From NCBI RefSeq assembly GCF_001280845.1, contig NZ_LGHP01000001.1, forward strand, positions 615,905 through 679,904: a stretch of DNA of 64,000 nucleotides, written 5' to 3'. Positions 17,735 to 27,669 of the stretch are shown piece by piece. This stretch comes from Bacillus sp. FJAT-28004 (GTDB lineage: Bacteria > Bacillota > Bacilli > Paenibacillales > Paenibacillaceae). Position 1 is the first letter of the stretch. Each line of letters starts with the position of its first letter. The notes below the pieces were generated by a model, which did not search any database, had not been told where the DNA came from, and saw only the letters and a list, made by a program, of their open reading frames with translations. The position numbers and the translations under genes are program-made.

Positions 17735-19996
17735 CTATTGCGCCGAAGCAATCTCGATTTGGGCTACTGCTTCCTCTATAACTGGTGTCATAGCGAAGGT
17801 ACGCCCTTGCTGCTGCTCGGCTGGAAGAGAAGCTAGCTGATCGATTCTTCTTTTCACTTCGTTAGAAAGCTCGATAACGTGCTGTGCATATTCTTGTGCT
17901 TTAGCCTCATCTTTTTCAGTAAGAGCCGTTTGGTTTGCTTTGGCATATGAGGTTATTGCAGCTTCATAGAGCTTAATATCCCAAGGGAATTTTTTGACAC
18001 CTTCATTAATAGTTACAAGTGACTCTTCAAAAAGTCCCTTTTCTTGCAGAAAACGATATTCAGACATAAGAAGGCTTCGATTATAAGGATCATATTTTCT
18101 GCCTTCCTTTACAGTAGTAAGAGCTTGGTCAAGGAAAGTAACGGTGTTCGTTTGCTTGTACGCCTGCTCCAGCCAGTCAGCCTTCGTTAATTTATAGTAT
18201 GGCTGCGTTGGTGAAGATTTAATGGCACTATCAAGTATCGGTAGAAGCTCCTCTAAAGAAGTCTGTTGTTTAACCGCTAGATCGATGGCTTTATTATACT
18301 TATTGGTTGCGTTGGTTTCTCGAATAGCAACGATTAGAAGGAATAAAGACAATACAGCGATAACCGCAGGATAAGCAATTTTTGGCCAGGATCGACTGAG
18401 CTTGCCATTCATACCTTCGATAATAAGTTTATGACTATATGGCGCAAGCATACAGCCGAGAGAAATAAAGACGAGAGAGATAATATAAATATAGCTCATA
18501 TCAAAATCGATTACACTGTGGGCTAGCAGCGCTAAAGAAAAAATGAAAAAGATAAAGTGGCTGCCTCTAAGCTCGGGATAACGAATAAAGGATCGAATAT
18601 ATAGAAAATAAACAAATGCAAGCAGTACGATGAGTGAGATTAAACCGATCCAACCGCTCTCTACCAGAACTTGTACAAAGAAGCTATGTGCTTGTCTGCT
18701 CCAATAAGGGTTATTCTGGTATTGCTCAAACATGGACTGCCAAGCGCCGCCTCCGCCACCTAGCAAGGGATAATCCTCTGCAACTCGCAGACCGTCTTTG
18801 TAGAAGGTTAAGCGCTCCAAGACGCTGTGTTGTTGGAGATTAATATTTTCAAAGCGTGCAGCAATTTTATCTGGAAGCAAGCCGCGAATCGCGCTGCTGC
18901 CGAGGAGGCTGACCGCTGCTACAGCAGTAAGTACGATAGTAATGATAGGCACAGCCGCAAACGACCACTTATAGGAAGATAGCTTGGCGAGCTTTGATTC
19001 TAGGAAAGCAGCAGCTTTGGCATGATAAAGCATGATAAGGCTAGTAGTAACGATGAGGCCGAGCAACAGTAATCCCCAGCCCTGCATAGGCAATGAGCTG
19101 AACAAAGAAATTGTACTTGGTGCTTTCGTTTCAGTTGGTTGAACCAGAGTAGCTATTCTATCTGCAACTGTTGTAAGTTTGCCAAGTATAGTCATGGAAA
19201 CCACTACGGATAAGCCCATAAACACGATGTATGTAATCTGCTTCGTTAAGCGTAGAAATGGCAGTACAATTAGCAGCATAACCGGAATAATAACAATTGC
19301 ACCGCGCGAATAGGTAAGCATGAACGAGATCCAAATCGGTACAAGCATTGCAGCGTGAATGATTCTTGCAGAAGGACGCACGCAATGAACAGCATAATAG
19401 AGACTGACTAGAAACAAAGCGACTAGGAAGCCGGCGTATGAATTTGAGTATTGGAAAACCGAAGAAAGACGGTAACCATCATGTGCGAGCCATAGCGCAT
19501 CCTTATAATACATTTGACCGAACAGGTTGAGTAAACCAAATAGAACAATTAAATAAGAGGAGAGCATAACAGCGTATTCGATTGTTTTTCGTGTAAGTTT
19601 ATTTTCTGCAAAATACAGCGCTGCTATGAATAGAGCCGCGAGCAGGAAAAATACGAGAGTCATAAACTTTGCGTAGTAGACTGAAACCGCCTGGAATGAA
19701 GACAACCAATAAATGAATGGAAGAACCATGACGGCAATCGACAAAATCCCACGATAACTGTTGAGCTGCGAGCTGCGGTACACATAGACAGCAGTAAATG
19801 CGAGCATCACGTACCCGAAGATGAGAGCTCCATAAATGGGTCCTTCAAAGCTTAATTCGTAGCCGTTGAACAATGCTTTCTCATAGGGGAAGATTACTAA
19901 AAATAGAGCAATTCCAATGGCCCCAATCCACCTCAAAAGCGCAAAATCAGCATTTAAAGTGTTCGTATTCTTTTTTGATTTGTTTCGTGCACTCAT
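17735..19996 (-). CDS. O-antigen-ligase/Wzy_C-family membrane protein with TPR-like C-terminus
   Basis: A 753-residue protein with about a dozen membrane segments, a large loop and the Wzy_C/WaaL signature around RLTFYKDGLRVAEDYPLLG, GGGGGAW and HSFFVQVLVESGWIG. The last 190 residues are soluble and helical (LLPILDSAIKSSPTQPYYK, EQAYKQTNTVTFLDQALTTV), resembling TPR repeats. Family members polymerise or ligate undecaprenyl-linked glycans; in Gram-positive S-layer glycan clusters such proteins (WsaB/WsfB) are proposed oligosaccharyl:protein transferases. The start is ATG 19996 behind GAGGAG; an in-frame start at 20038 lacks a ribosome site. It is divergent from the AT-rich glycan export genes starting at 20605. 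Confidence 0.85.
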   Translation of the reverse strand: MSARNKSKKNTNTLNADFALLRWIGAIGIALFLVIFPYEKALFNGYELSFEGPIYGALIFGYVMLAFTAVYVYRSSQLNSYRGILSIAVMVLPFIYWLSSFQAVSVYYAKFMTLVFFLLAALFIAALYFAENKLTRKTIEYAVMLSSYLIVLFGLLNLFGQMYYKDALWLAHDGYRLSSVFQYSNSYAGFLVALFLVSLYYAVHCVRPSARIIHAAMLVPIWISFMLTYSRGAIVIIPVMLLIVLPFLRLTKQITYIVFMGLSVVVSMTILGKLTTVADRIATLVQPTETKAPSTISLFSSLPMQGWGLLLLGLIVTTSLIMLYHAKAAAFLESKLAKLSSYKWSFAAVPIITIVLTAVAAVSLLGSSAIRGLLPDKIAARFENINLQQHSVLERLTFYKDGLRVAEDYPLLGGGGGAWQSMFEQYQNNPYWSRQAHSFFVQVLVESGWIGLISLIVLLAFVYFLYIRSFIRYPELRGSHFIFFIFSLALLAHSVIDFDMSYIYIISLVFISLGCMLAPYSHKLIIEGMNGKLSRSWPKIAYPAVIAVLSLFLLIVAIRETNATNKYNKAIDLAVKQQTSLEELLPILDSAIKSSPTQPYYKLTKADWLEQAYKQTNTVTFLDQALTTVKEGRKYDPYNRSLLMSEYRFLQEKGLFEESLVTINEGVKKFPWDIKLYEAAITSYAKANQTALTEKDEAKAQEYAQHVIELSNEVKRRIDQLASLPAEQQQGRTFAMTPVIEEAVAQIEIASAQ

Positions 19997-20604
19997 TCGT
20001 AAGTACTCCTCATCCATCGTTATGTATATATGAAACAATTAGCTTTATTTGTATTTTAGCAAATGGGGGAGTAGATTACTATATTAGAAGAAGGGAATTG
20101 TATGTAGTTTACAAATTTGTAGAATATGAGGGTTTGTCGAAATGGAGATAAAATCGGAAAGATTCTACAATTTATTCGGTGCAAAGGTAGAATAAGGTGT
20201 TAATATGGTAGGAATTTTGGTAAGATAGCAGGGGTGTATAGACATTTTATTAAGAGTTTTGAAGGGCGATCTAGATTAAATCTAACCACAAACCAAATAA
20301 AACTTAAAAATTCTTAGCTGTTCAATTGTATCGTCTTACTAGTCGATATTATTTTGAGAGTAGTTCATTGTTATCAGCTTTTTTTGAGTTTATAGAGTTT
20401 AGATTACTTGTGTTTGCTCTATTAAACCGTGTTTTTGAAGGGCGCGTTAGTCTCAATATCTCATCTTCAAATATTCTTTTATGTTTTACTTTAAACAATC
20501 ATAGTGGTCATATTTTAGTTATTTTTAGTTTATTCGACAATAATAAACTAAATTGAATTACAAATTACACAAAATAATGATAGTGAAAGGCTTGTGTCAA
20601 AAAA
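19997..20604. other. AT-rich intergenic region upstream of the glycan export genes
   Basis: About 600 bases without a convincing gene. The 76-codon frame at 20326-20556 has no ribosome site and low-complexity content. A 12-bp direct repeat TTTTGAAGGGCG occurs at 20257-20268 and 20433-20444. The composition turns strongly AT-rich here and stays so to about 28.6 kb. The promoter of the wzm operon must lie here, but no clear -35/-10 pair was picked. Confidence 0.5.
20257..20444 (+). repeat. pair of 12-bp direct repeats
   Basis: TTTTGAAGGGCG at 20257-20268 and again at 20433-20444. The GGGCG ends stand out in otherwise very AT-rich DNA. Possible leader or operator elements of the export operon, or remnants of an insertion; the function is unknown. 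Confidence 0.45.
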
Positions 20605-21981
20605 ATGAAATTTAAAAATAAATTTAAAAAAATATTATTTTTCATTGTATTGTATATTCTTTCAGTAGTTGCATTGACCACGTTTCTTGAAATACCAGGA
20701 ACAATGAAAATGTACGTGGAGATAGTAAATAGTGATGTAAATGGTTTTCAAGTCTTTTATGCTCAGAAGGAACAAGAATTCACAGAAAAAAACTCGAGTA
20801 GAGATGAATATGAAGCATCTAGAAAAAAAATGAAATTGGACTTTTTAATAGATTCTAATGTAGATAGAATAAGATTTGATTTAGGAGAACACCCAGGAAA
20901 AATAGAAATATCAAGTATTTATTTTAAGCCATTCTTCAAAAAGAATCATTTGTCTATATCATTGGTAGCGAATGAAGTTGGTAATGAAATTAGCAATATT
21001 AAGAAAAATGATGATTACATAGAGATAGTTACAAAAGGACCTGATCCTTTTATTTATTTTCCATTAACAACTGAATTAAGAGAACAAAACATGATTGATA
21101 ACAAGAAATTTAAAACTCTGATCTGTAATTTTGTTGGGTTACTAATCAGCTCGGTTCTCTTTATTTTATTAGTGAAAAGAAGAATAATTATTAGCTTTTA
21201 TGTAGATATATTCAGCAATAGAAGATTAATTTTTAATTTAGCTAAAAATGATTTTAAAACAAAATATGCAGGTTCATATTTGGGTTTTATGTGGGGGTAT
21301 GTTCAGCCTATAGTGACTATACTCGTATATTGGTTTGTTTTTCAAGTAGGTCTTAAGGTCATGCCAGCTGATGAAAATATTCCGTTTGCGATATGGTTTA
21401 TATCAGGTTTGATTCCGTGGTTTTTCTTTGCAGACTCTCTTTCTAATGCTACAAACAGTTTTATAGAATATAGTTTTTTAGTCAAGAAAGTTGTTTTTAA
21501 AATTAGTATTCTTCCAATTGTTAAAATATTGTCTTCATTATTTGTTCATTGTGTATTTTTGATTTTCCTTTATATTGTATATTTATCGTATGGAAATTCA
21601 TTTCATGTTTACAACATACAGTTAATTTATTATTCCTTCTGTACAATACTACTCGTAGTAGGGATTTCATATTTTACTTCTGCAATAGTTGTGTTTTTTA
21701 AAGATTTGGGTCAAATAATATCTATAATTATTCAAGTAGGCATGTGGTTAACTCCTATTATGTGGTCAGAAAAAATTATTAGTGATAGATACAATTGGAT
21801 ATTTAAAATAAATCCAATGTATTATGTTGTACAAGGATATAGAGATTCTCTGTTCTACAAAGCATGGTTTTATGAAAATATCTATCTTACACTGTGGTTT
21901 TGGTTTTTTACTATTATGATGTTTTTACTAGGTGTATTTATATTTAAAAAACTAAAGCCACATTTTGCTGATGTGCTGTGA
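20605..21981 (+). CDS. wzm: polysaccharide ABC exporter permease (Wzm/TagG type) with N-terminal extension
   Basis: A 458-residue protein, about 190 residues longer than usual Wzm/TagG permeases. Residues about 9-30 form a membrane segment, about 31-165 a soluble, probably extracytoplasmic domain (containing RIRFDLGEHPGKIEISSIYF, which looks like a beta-rich carbohydrate-binding-type strand pattern), and about 170-190 a second membrane segment. The ABC-2 domain begins near 204 (KNDFKTKYAGSYLGFMWGY, IWFISGLIPWFFFADS, NPMYYVVQGYRDSL). It should move an undecaprenyl-linked glycan across the membrane with the ATPase at 22001. ATG 20605 has a weak GAAAGG 14 bases upstream. It is AT-rich like the next three genes. 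Confidence 0.88.
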   Translation: MKFKNKFKKILFFIVLYILSVVALTTFLEIPGTMKMYVEIVNSDVNGFQVFYAQKEQEFTEKNSSRDEYEASRKKMKLDFLIDSNVDRIRFDLGEHPGKIEISSIYFKPFFKKNHLSISLVANEVGNEISNIKKNDDYIEIVTKGPDPFIYFPLTTELREQNMIDNKKFKTLICNFVGLLISSVLFILLVKRRIIISFYVDIFSNRRLIFNLAKNDFKTKYAGSYLGFMWGYVQPIVTILVYWFVFQVGLKVMPADENIPFAIWFISGLIPWFFFADSLSNATNSFIEYSFLVKKVVFKISILPIVKILSSLFVHCVFLIFLYIVYLSYGNSFHVYNIQLIYYSFCTILLVVGISYFTSAIVVFFKDLGQIISIIIQVGMWLTPIMWSEKIISDRYNWIFKINPMYYVVQGYRDSLFYKAWFYENIYLTLWFWFFTIMMFLLGVFIFKKLKPHFADVL

Positions 21982-22000
21982 TGGATTGGGGAATGTTATT

Positions 22001-23275
22001 ATGAATGAAAGTGTTGCGATATCAATTCAGAGTGTTTCAAAAGTATATAAGCTCTATAATAAAGCAACTGATCGCCTAATAGAGGCACTCAATCCTTTTT
22101 CAAAAAAAAGACACAAAGATTTTCATGCACTGAAAAATATTTCATTGCAAATTAATAAAGGTGAAACCATTGGTTTCATCGGAAAAAATGGTGCTGGAAA
22201 ATCGACAATACTGAAAGTGATTACTGGGATTTTAACACCTACACAAGGCAACGTAGATGTAAGTGGGAAAATATCGGCACTTCTTGAATTGGGAGCTGGC
22301 TTCAATCCTGAATATACAGGACTAGAAAATATATATTTATACGGATCTATGATGGGAATAACTAAAGAAGAAATTGGCGGAAAAATAGATTCAATTCTCG
22401 GCTTTGCAGATATTGGTGATTTCATCCATCAGCCAGTCAAATCGTATTCTAGTGGAATGTTTGTTCGACTTGCTTTTGCTTGCGCTGTTAATGTTGAACC
22501 TGAAATATTAATAATAGATGAGGCGTTAAGTGTAGGTGATATAAGATTTCAGCAAAAATGTTATAGAAAAATAAGAGAGTTTAAAGAAAAAGGAACAGTA
22601 TTGTTTGTTAGTCACGATCTTGGAGCAATATCTAACTTCTGTGATAGGGTAGTTTGGTTTAATGAAGGTGAAATCTATAAAGATGGAGCACCTGGGGATA
22701 TTATAGATGAATATCATGCATTTATGACTTATGATACAATTCTGAATGATCTAAATGATACTGAAGATAAAGAGAATATTATGATATCTCAAGGAAATTC
22801 ATTCTCCAACGATTCTCAAGTATTTGGAGAAATGGGTGCAGAAATAGTAGATGCAAAACTATTGAATTATTTAGGAACTGAAAATGGCTATATTACAGGT
22901 GGAGAAAAAGTTCAATTAATTGTTAGAGTTTTTGCGAGAGAAAGTCTGTTAATGCCGATAATTGGGTTTGTTTTGAAGGATAGAATAGGAAATTCGATAG
23001 TGATTATGAACACAGAAATAGAAAATATGGAGATCAGACCAATTTTAATTAATAAGACTTATGTTTTTAAATGGAATTTTCAGTTTCCCATGATACGAGA
23101 TGGTGTATACAGTCTGGATTTAGCAATTGCTGATGGTACTTACGAACAACATGTGCAGCACCATTGGATTAGCGATGCATTATTAGTAGATGTAAGAAAT
23201 AAGAAAACTTATCCAACGGCACATGGTTTTTGTATATTAGGAAATGTTGGAATGACACAAACGATTGAGGAATAA
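22001..23275 (+). CDS. wzt: polysaccharide ABC exporter ATPase with C-terminal glycan-binding domain (Wzt)
   Basis: A 424-residue protein. The N-terminal nucleotide-binding domain has Walker A GKNGAGKST, ALLELGAGFNPEYTG (characteristic of Wzt/TagH ATPases), signature YSSGMFVRLAFA and Walker B ILIIDEALSVGD. The C-terminal part (about 260-424) matches the Wzt-C carbohydrate-binding beta-sandwich, with VQLIVRVFARESL and YSLDLAIADGTYEQH. In O9a-like systems this domain recognises the modified chain end before export, which fits a capping methyltransferase encoded next door. The start is ATG 22001 (GGGGA, 9 bases upstream); an in-frame start at 21965 overlaps wzm and is less likely. Confidence 0.92.
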   Translation: MNESVAISIQSVSKVYKLYNKATDRLIEALNPFSKKRHKDFHALKNISLQINKGETIGFIGKNGAGKSTILKVITGILTPTQGNVDVSGKISALLELGAGFNPEYTGLENIYLYGSMMGITKEEIGGKIDSILGFADIGDFIHQPVKSYSSGMFVRLAFACAVNVEPEILIIDEALSVGDIRFQQKCYRKIREFKEKGTVLFVSHDLGAISNFCDRVVWFNEGEIYKDGAPGDIIDEYHAFMTYDTILNDLNDTEDKENIMISQGNSFSNDSQVFGEMGAEIVDAKLLNYLGTENGYITGGEKVQLIVRVFARESLLMPIIGFVLKDRIGNSIVIMNTEIENMEIRPILINKTYVFKWNFQFPMIRDGVYSLDLAIADGTYEQHVQHHWISDALLVDVRNKKTYPTAHGFCILGNVGMTQTIEE

Positions 23276-23296
23276 TTTTTATATTTGGAGGTAATT

Positions 23297-26200
23297 ATGG
23301 AGTTTACAGGGGAACGCTTCGTACCAGAGATAGCTTCTGGAGAAATAGAAATTGAGCATAAACAAAGATATTATTCAGTCCTTGAACTGATAAAAGATAA
23401 AGTAGTCCTTGATGCTGCTTGTGGTGTTGGTTACGGTACTTCTCTAATGTCTGACTTTGCACAGTTTGTATATGGAATTGATATTTCTAATGAATCAATT
23501 AAATTAGCGGAAGAAGAATATGGTACATCGAATACGAAGTTTATTGAAGCAAGCATAGAAAAAATCCCATTGCCAAGTCATTCTATTGATGTTGTAGTAA
23601 GTTTTGAGACCATAGAGCATGTGAATGAAGAGATTCAAGTAAGTTTTATGAATGAAATAAAGAGATTACTAAAACCAAATGGAATTTTAATAATTTCTAC
23701 TCCTGACAAGCTCAATTATTCTGATGTACCAAAGTTCAGAAATAGTTTCCATATCAAAGAGTTTTACTTTAATGAGTTTCAGTTGTTTTTAACTAAATAC
23801 TTTGCAAACGTTCAGATGTTCAATCAAGGATTTGAAACTCTTAGCGTACTTAACCATGTAGATAATAATATGAAAACTAATACCAAGTATAAACTAATTG
23901 ATCCGAAAGATCTTACAAATATCAACAGAAAATACATCGTAGCAGTATGCTCGGAAACAGATATTCCTCATCTTGACTCTTTTGGGAATATGATGATTTT
24001 TAAAGAAAATCCTAATTTTACAAGTAAACTATTGGTTGATTTTGGTGAAGGTTATCATAAGGATATAACTGTGTTTGCTGATTTGATTATAAAGGGAAAT
24101 GAATTTCGAGTGGAATTTATTAATTTAAATCAATTACAAGGTGTAATTCGTTATAAATGGATCCCTTTACAAGATCGAATTGTGAAATTGAATATCTCCA
24201 ATGTATTTCCAAAACTTTCTTTAACACCTTTAAATGCATGGAGTAGCCGTGAAGGTTATGATGAGTTTCATGATTATATGCCTCAATATGAAATTATTAA
24301 TACATACGGTAGAGTGGATAGGATAATAGTAACTGGAGATATAACTATATTAGATGAGAATTCAATATTTCAAGAAATGATGTATAGAGTTAATACACTA
24401 GAATCTACTTTAAAAGAACAAAGACAATTAGATCGTATAGAAAGTAAATTTAATAATATCTCAGATTCTGTTTTATCTAAACTAGTGAATTTAGAAACTG
24501 AAAAAATAGAACTGCTAGAATCAAATGAAAAAATAATGTTGGAAAATAAAAAGCTTCACGAAAATGCGGAGAGTATGTTAGCGGATTTTAACAACGAAGT
24601 TGTTTCATTGAGGAATTTGGTTAATCAAACTATTAACGAAAGAAACAATTTGTTTCATGAAAGAAATCATATACTATCTGTTAATACAGAATTAAACGAA
24701 ACAATTAATAGTTTGATTCGTTCAGAATCATGGAGAATTACATCTCCTCTTAGATATACAGCTAGGAACATTAAAGCTTTTATTGCGTTTATTAAAAAAA
24801 TATTAAAAAAAATTGTCAAAACAACGTATCATTATTTTCCTGTTAATAAAGAAACTAAACAAAAGATAAAAGATATGATATATAAAAAGATGAGTTTTTT
24901 GATTAAAAACACAGGAATGTATAAAATCTGGCTTGAATCTAAAAGGGAATTAACATTACAGGAGAACAAGTTTGGATTATTAGGTGATTCTACGTTTGGG
25001 TCTGTGGAAAATTTTAATGAGCAACCGGGTAAAATCGCTGTTCATTTGCATTTGTATTACGTAGATTTATTGGATGAGTTCTTTGAGTATTTTTGTAATA
25101 TTCCTTATGACTTTGATCTTTATGTTTCTATTCAACATGAGGATAAAAAGATAGAAGTTGAAAAGAAATTAAGTAGTATACAACATTTGAAAAAAATAAT
25201 GGTTAAGGTAACACCGAACCGTGGAAGAGATGTTGCACCCATGTTTGTTGATTTTGGAGAATATCTATCAGAATATAATTATGTGAGCCACGTTCACTCG
25301 AAGAAATCATTATATACAGGTACTCAACAAGATGGTTGGCGAAAACATTTGCTAGATAACTTATTCGGGAACCAGTTAGTGATAAAAAAGCTTTTTTCAT
25401 TATTTAATAGTCACAAGGAGTTAGGATTAATTTATCCTGAAACTTATCAATCTATTCCTTATTGGGCGCACACTTGGCTTTCAAATAAAATGATTGGTTC
25501 CAGTTTGTTAAGTAGGATGGGAATAAAACATGATTTCTCACAGTATATTGATTTTCCAGCGGGCACTATGTTTTGGGCTAAAGTAGAAGCACTTAAACCA
25601 TTGTTTGATCTAGGTTTGACTTATAATGATTTTGATGAGGAAAATAAACAAATCGATGGTACTATTGCTCATGCTATTGAAAGAGCTATTATACCTATTG
25701 TAACAAGTACAGGAAATGGCTATGCCGAAATAAATGTATTGAATGATGTGTGTAGATTTAACAAGGGAAGTCGTAATTTAATGCAATACTGGCCTAGGAA
25801 ACTGAATGAATTAAAAGATATTATCGATGGCATCGATATTATTACTTTTGATATATTTGATACATTAATAACTCGTCCACTACTTTCACCGGATACTGTA
25901 TTCAAAATGATTGCAAAAGAAAATGAATCATTTTTTGGAAATCCAATTGATTATATTAATATGAGAAAAGAAGCGGAATCTGAGGTAAGGAAGAGTAAAA
26001 ATTATATTGGAGATTGCTCTATTGATGAGATATACGAAAAAATGTCTCAACTATATGATTTAGCTCCTAGCCTATGTGAAAAATTGAAATATATTGAGAT
26101 TGATAATGAAATTAAACTTTGTATGCCAAGAAAAGAAGTCATTGAGATTTTAAATTATTCACGTATTAAAAATAAAAGAATCATATTAATTAGTGATATG

Positions 26201-27640
26201 TACTTAGATGTGAAAACAATTGAGAGAATGTTAGCAAAGTGTAATATTAATTATTATGATGAATTATTAGTATCTTCAAAATTGCAAAAGAGAAAAGATA
26301 ACGGACAAATGTGGGATTATTTCAAAAGCAACTATGAGGGTCGAAAAACTCTTCATATAGGTGATAATGAACATTCTGATGTTCAAATTCCTGAAGATAA
26401 AGGACTACTTACTTATCATGTAATGAATGGTGCTAATATGTTTTATAATACTGACTTTGGGAATTATATTGGAAAAGAAGTTTTGATGAATGATAATTGG
26501 GGAGATTCGGCATTAATCGGGCCTATTGTTGCTAAGGAGTTTAATAGTCCATTTAAACTTTCTAATACTAATGGTGTTTATCAAATTACAAGTTTGAATA
26601 AATTAGGATACATAATTTTCGGACCTATTCTATTGCACTTTGTCATTTGGCTGATTAAGAAAACTAAAGAAGATGAAATTGATAATGTTTTATTTCTTGC
26701 TAGAGAGGGTTTTCTACTTAAAAAATTATTTGACAAATCTTATTCTAATTTGAAAACAAGTGCGAAACTAAATGATATTTCTAGTATTTATTTCTTAACT
26801 TCAAGACGAGCTGCTTCAGTTGCGAGCTTGAAGAATATAGAAGATATATATTACTTATTACAAACGCCGTTCGAGGGTACAATCAGTGATTTGTTGAAAG
26901 TTAGATTTGGGTTGATTTTGAACAATGCAGATCTTGATAAAAAGATAAATATGCCTGATGACATTGAGAATGTAAAGAATCTAATTGAAAAATATACTGA
27001 ACAGATCTTAGCAATTGCTGAAGAAGAAAGAGCAGTTTATTTAGAATATTGTAAATCATATGAACTTGATGGTAAAAAGAATGCTATTGTAGATGTTGGA
27101 TATTCAGGAAGTATACAACTATACTTATCGAAGTTGTTAAATCAATCAACAAGTGGTTATTATTTTGTAACAAGTAATAATTCTAAAGGTACTGCTTTTA
27201 GTGGGAATATTATGAATGGATATTTCGGTGAAAACGAAAATTATCTTACATCTAAGAGTGCAGTTTATAAATATCAGTTAATTTTAGAAAGCATACTGAC
27301 CTCAGATCAAGGCCAATTTATTAATTTCATTAAAGATATGGATGGGAAATTGATCCCTAACTTCGGAGTTAAGGGGTTTGCACAGCAAAATTTTGAGAAT
27401 CTTAAAGAAATAATGGATGGAATAGAGCAGTATTTTGAGGATGTTCTTAAGATACAAGGGGATCTCATTTTAGAGATGCCTACTTCAAAAAGTGTTGTTG
27501 AGAAATTATTAGATTCTATAATGATCTTTGATAATTTGGTCTCTGAAGAGATAAAACAATTATTTTTAGTTGAAGATACCTATTGTTTATCTGACGAGAT
27601 ATCTGTTTTTACACATTATAAGCGATGGTTTGGTCTATGA
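23297..27640 (+). CDS. multidomain glycan enzyme: methyltransferase - coiled coil - RgpF-like - HAD (COG5610-like)
   Basis: A 1447-residue protein. Residues about 1-230 are a class I SAM-dependent methyltransferase (VVLDAACGVGYG near 36, SFETIEHV, LLKPNGILIISTP). About 365-480 is a coiled coil (LESTLKEQRQLDRIESKF, with further heptads). About 570-830 matches the RgpF rhamnan-synthesis family (HLHLYYVDLLDEFF, VTPNRGRDVAPM near 640, HVHSKKS, FPAGTMFWAK). About 845-1060 is a HAD-like domain with DxD at D852-I-F-D855, then LISDMYL and HIGDNEHSDV. The tail (about 1090-1447; LFLAREGFLLKKLF, VDVGYSGS) matches the C-terminus of the COG5610 predicted hydrolases. It probably extends and terminally methylates the chain, comparable to multidomain WsaE of S-layer glycan clusters. 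The start is ATG 23297 after TTGGAGGT. Confidence 0.85.
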   Translation: MEFTGERFVPEIASGEIEIEHKQRYYSVLELIKDKVVLDAACGVGYGTSLMSDFAQFVYGIDISNESIKLAEEEYGTSNTKFIEASIEKIPLPSHSIDVVVSFETIEHVNEEIQVSFMNEIKRLLKPNGILIISTPDKLNYSDVPKFRNSFHIKEFYFNEFQLFLTKYFANVQMFNQGFETLSVLNHVDNNMKTNTKYKLIDPKDLTNINRKYIVAVCSETDIPHLDSFGNMMIFKENPNFTSKLLVDFGEGYHKDITVFADLIIKGNEFRVEFINLNQLQGVIRYKWIPLQDRIVKLNISNVFPKLSLTPLNAWSSREGYDEFHDYMPQYEIINTYGRVDRIIVTGDITILDENSIFQEMMYRVNTLESTLKEQRQLDRIESKFNNISDSVLSKLVNLETEKIELLESNEKIMLENKKLHENAESMLADFNNEVVSLRNLVNQTINERNNLFHERNHILSVNTELNETINSLIRSESWRITSPLRYTARNIKAFIAFIKKILKKIVKTTYHYFPVNKETKQKIKDMIYKKMSFLIKNTGMYKIWLESKRELTLQENKFGLLGDSTFGSVENFNEQPGKIAVHLHLYYVDLLDEFFEYFCNIPYDFDLYVSIQHEDKKIEVEKKLSSIQHLKKIMVKVTPNRGRDVAPMFVDFGEYLSEYNYVSHVHSKKSLYTGTQQDGWRKHLLDNLFGNQLVIKKLFSLFNSHKELGLIYPETYQSIPYWAHTWLSNKMIGSSLLSRMGIKHDFSQYIDFPAGTMFWAKVEALKPLFDLGLTYNDFDEENKQIDGTIAHAIERAIIPIVTSTGNGYAEINVLNDVCRFNKGSRNLMQYWPRKLNELKDIIDGIDIITFDIFDTLITRPLLSPDTVFKMIAKENESFFGNPIDYINMRKEAESEVRKSKNYIGDCSIDEIYEKMSQLYDLAPSLCEKLKYIEIDNEIKLCMPRKEVIEILNYSRIKNKRIILISDMYLDVKTIERMLAKCNINYYDELLVSSKLQKRKDNGQMWDYFKSNYEGRKTLHIGDNEHSDVQIPEDKGLLTYHVMNGANMFYNTDFGNYIGKEVLMNDNWGDSALIGPIVAKEFNSPFKLSNTNGVYQITSLNKLGYIIFGPILLHFVIWLIKKTKEDEIDNVLFLAREGFLLKKLFDKSYSNLKTSAKLNDISSIYFLTSRRAASVASLKNIEDIYYLLQTPFEGTISDLLKVRFGLILNNADLDKKINMPDDIENVKNLIEKYTEQILAIAEEERAVYLEYCKSYELDGKKNAIVDVGYSGSIQLYLSKLLNQSTSGYYFVTSNNSKGTAFSGNIMNGYFGENENYLTSKSAVYKYQLILESILTSDQGQFINFIKDMDGKLIPNFGVKGFAQQNFENLKEIMDGIEQYFEDVLKIQGDLILEMPTSKSVVEKLLDSIMIFDNLVSEEIKQLFLVEDTYCLSDEISVFTHYKRWFGL

Positions 27641-27669
27641 TAAAAGGCATTTATGATAAGAGGCGAAAA

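Noticed and set aside
20326-20556. 76-codon frame upstream of wzm
   Set aside because: No ribosome site, low-complexity AT-driven composition, no recognisable motif; more likely non-coding leader.
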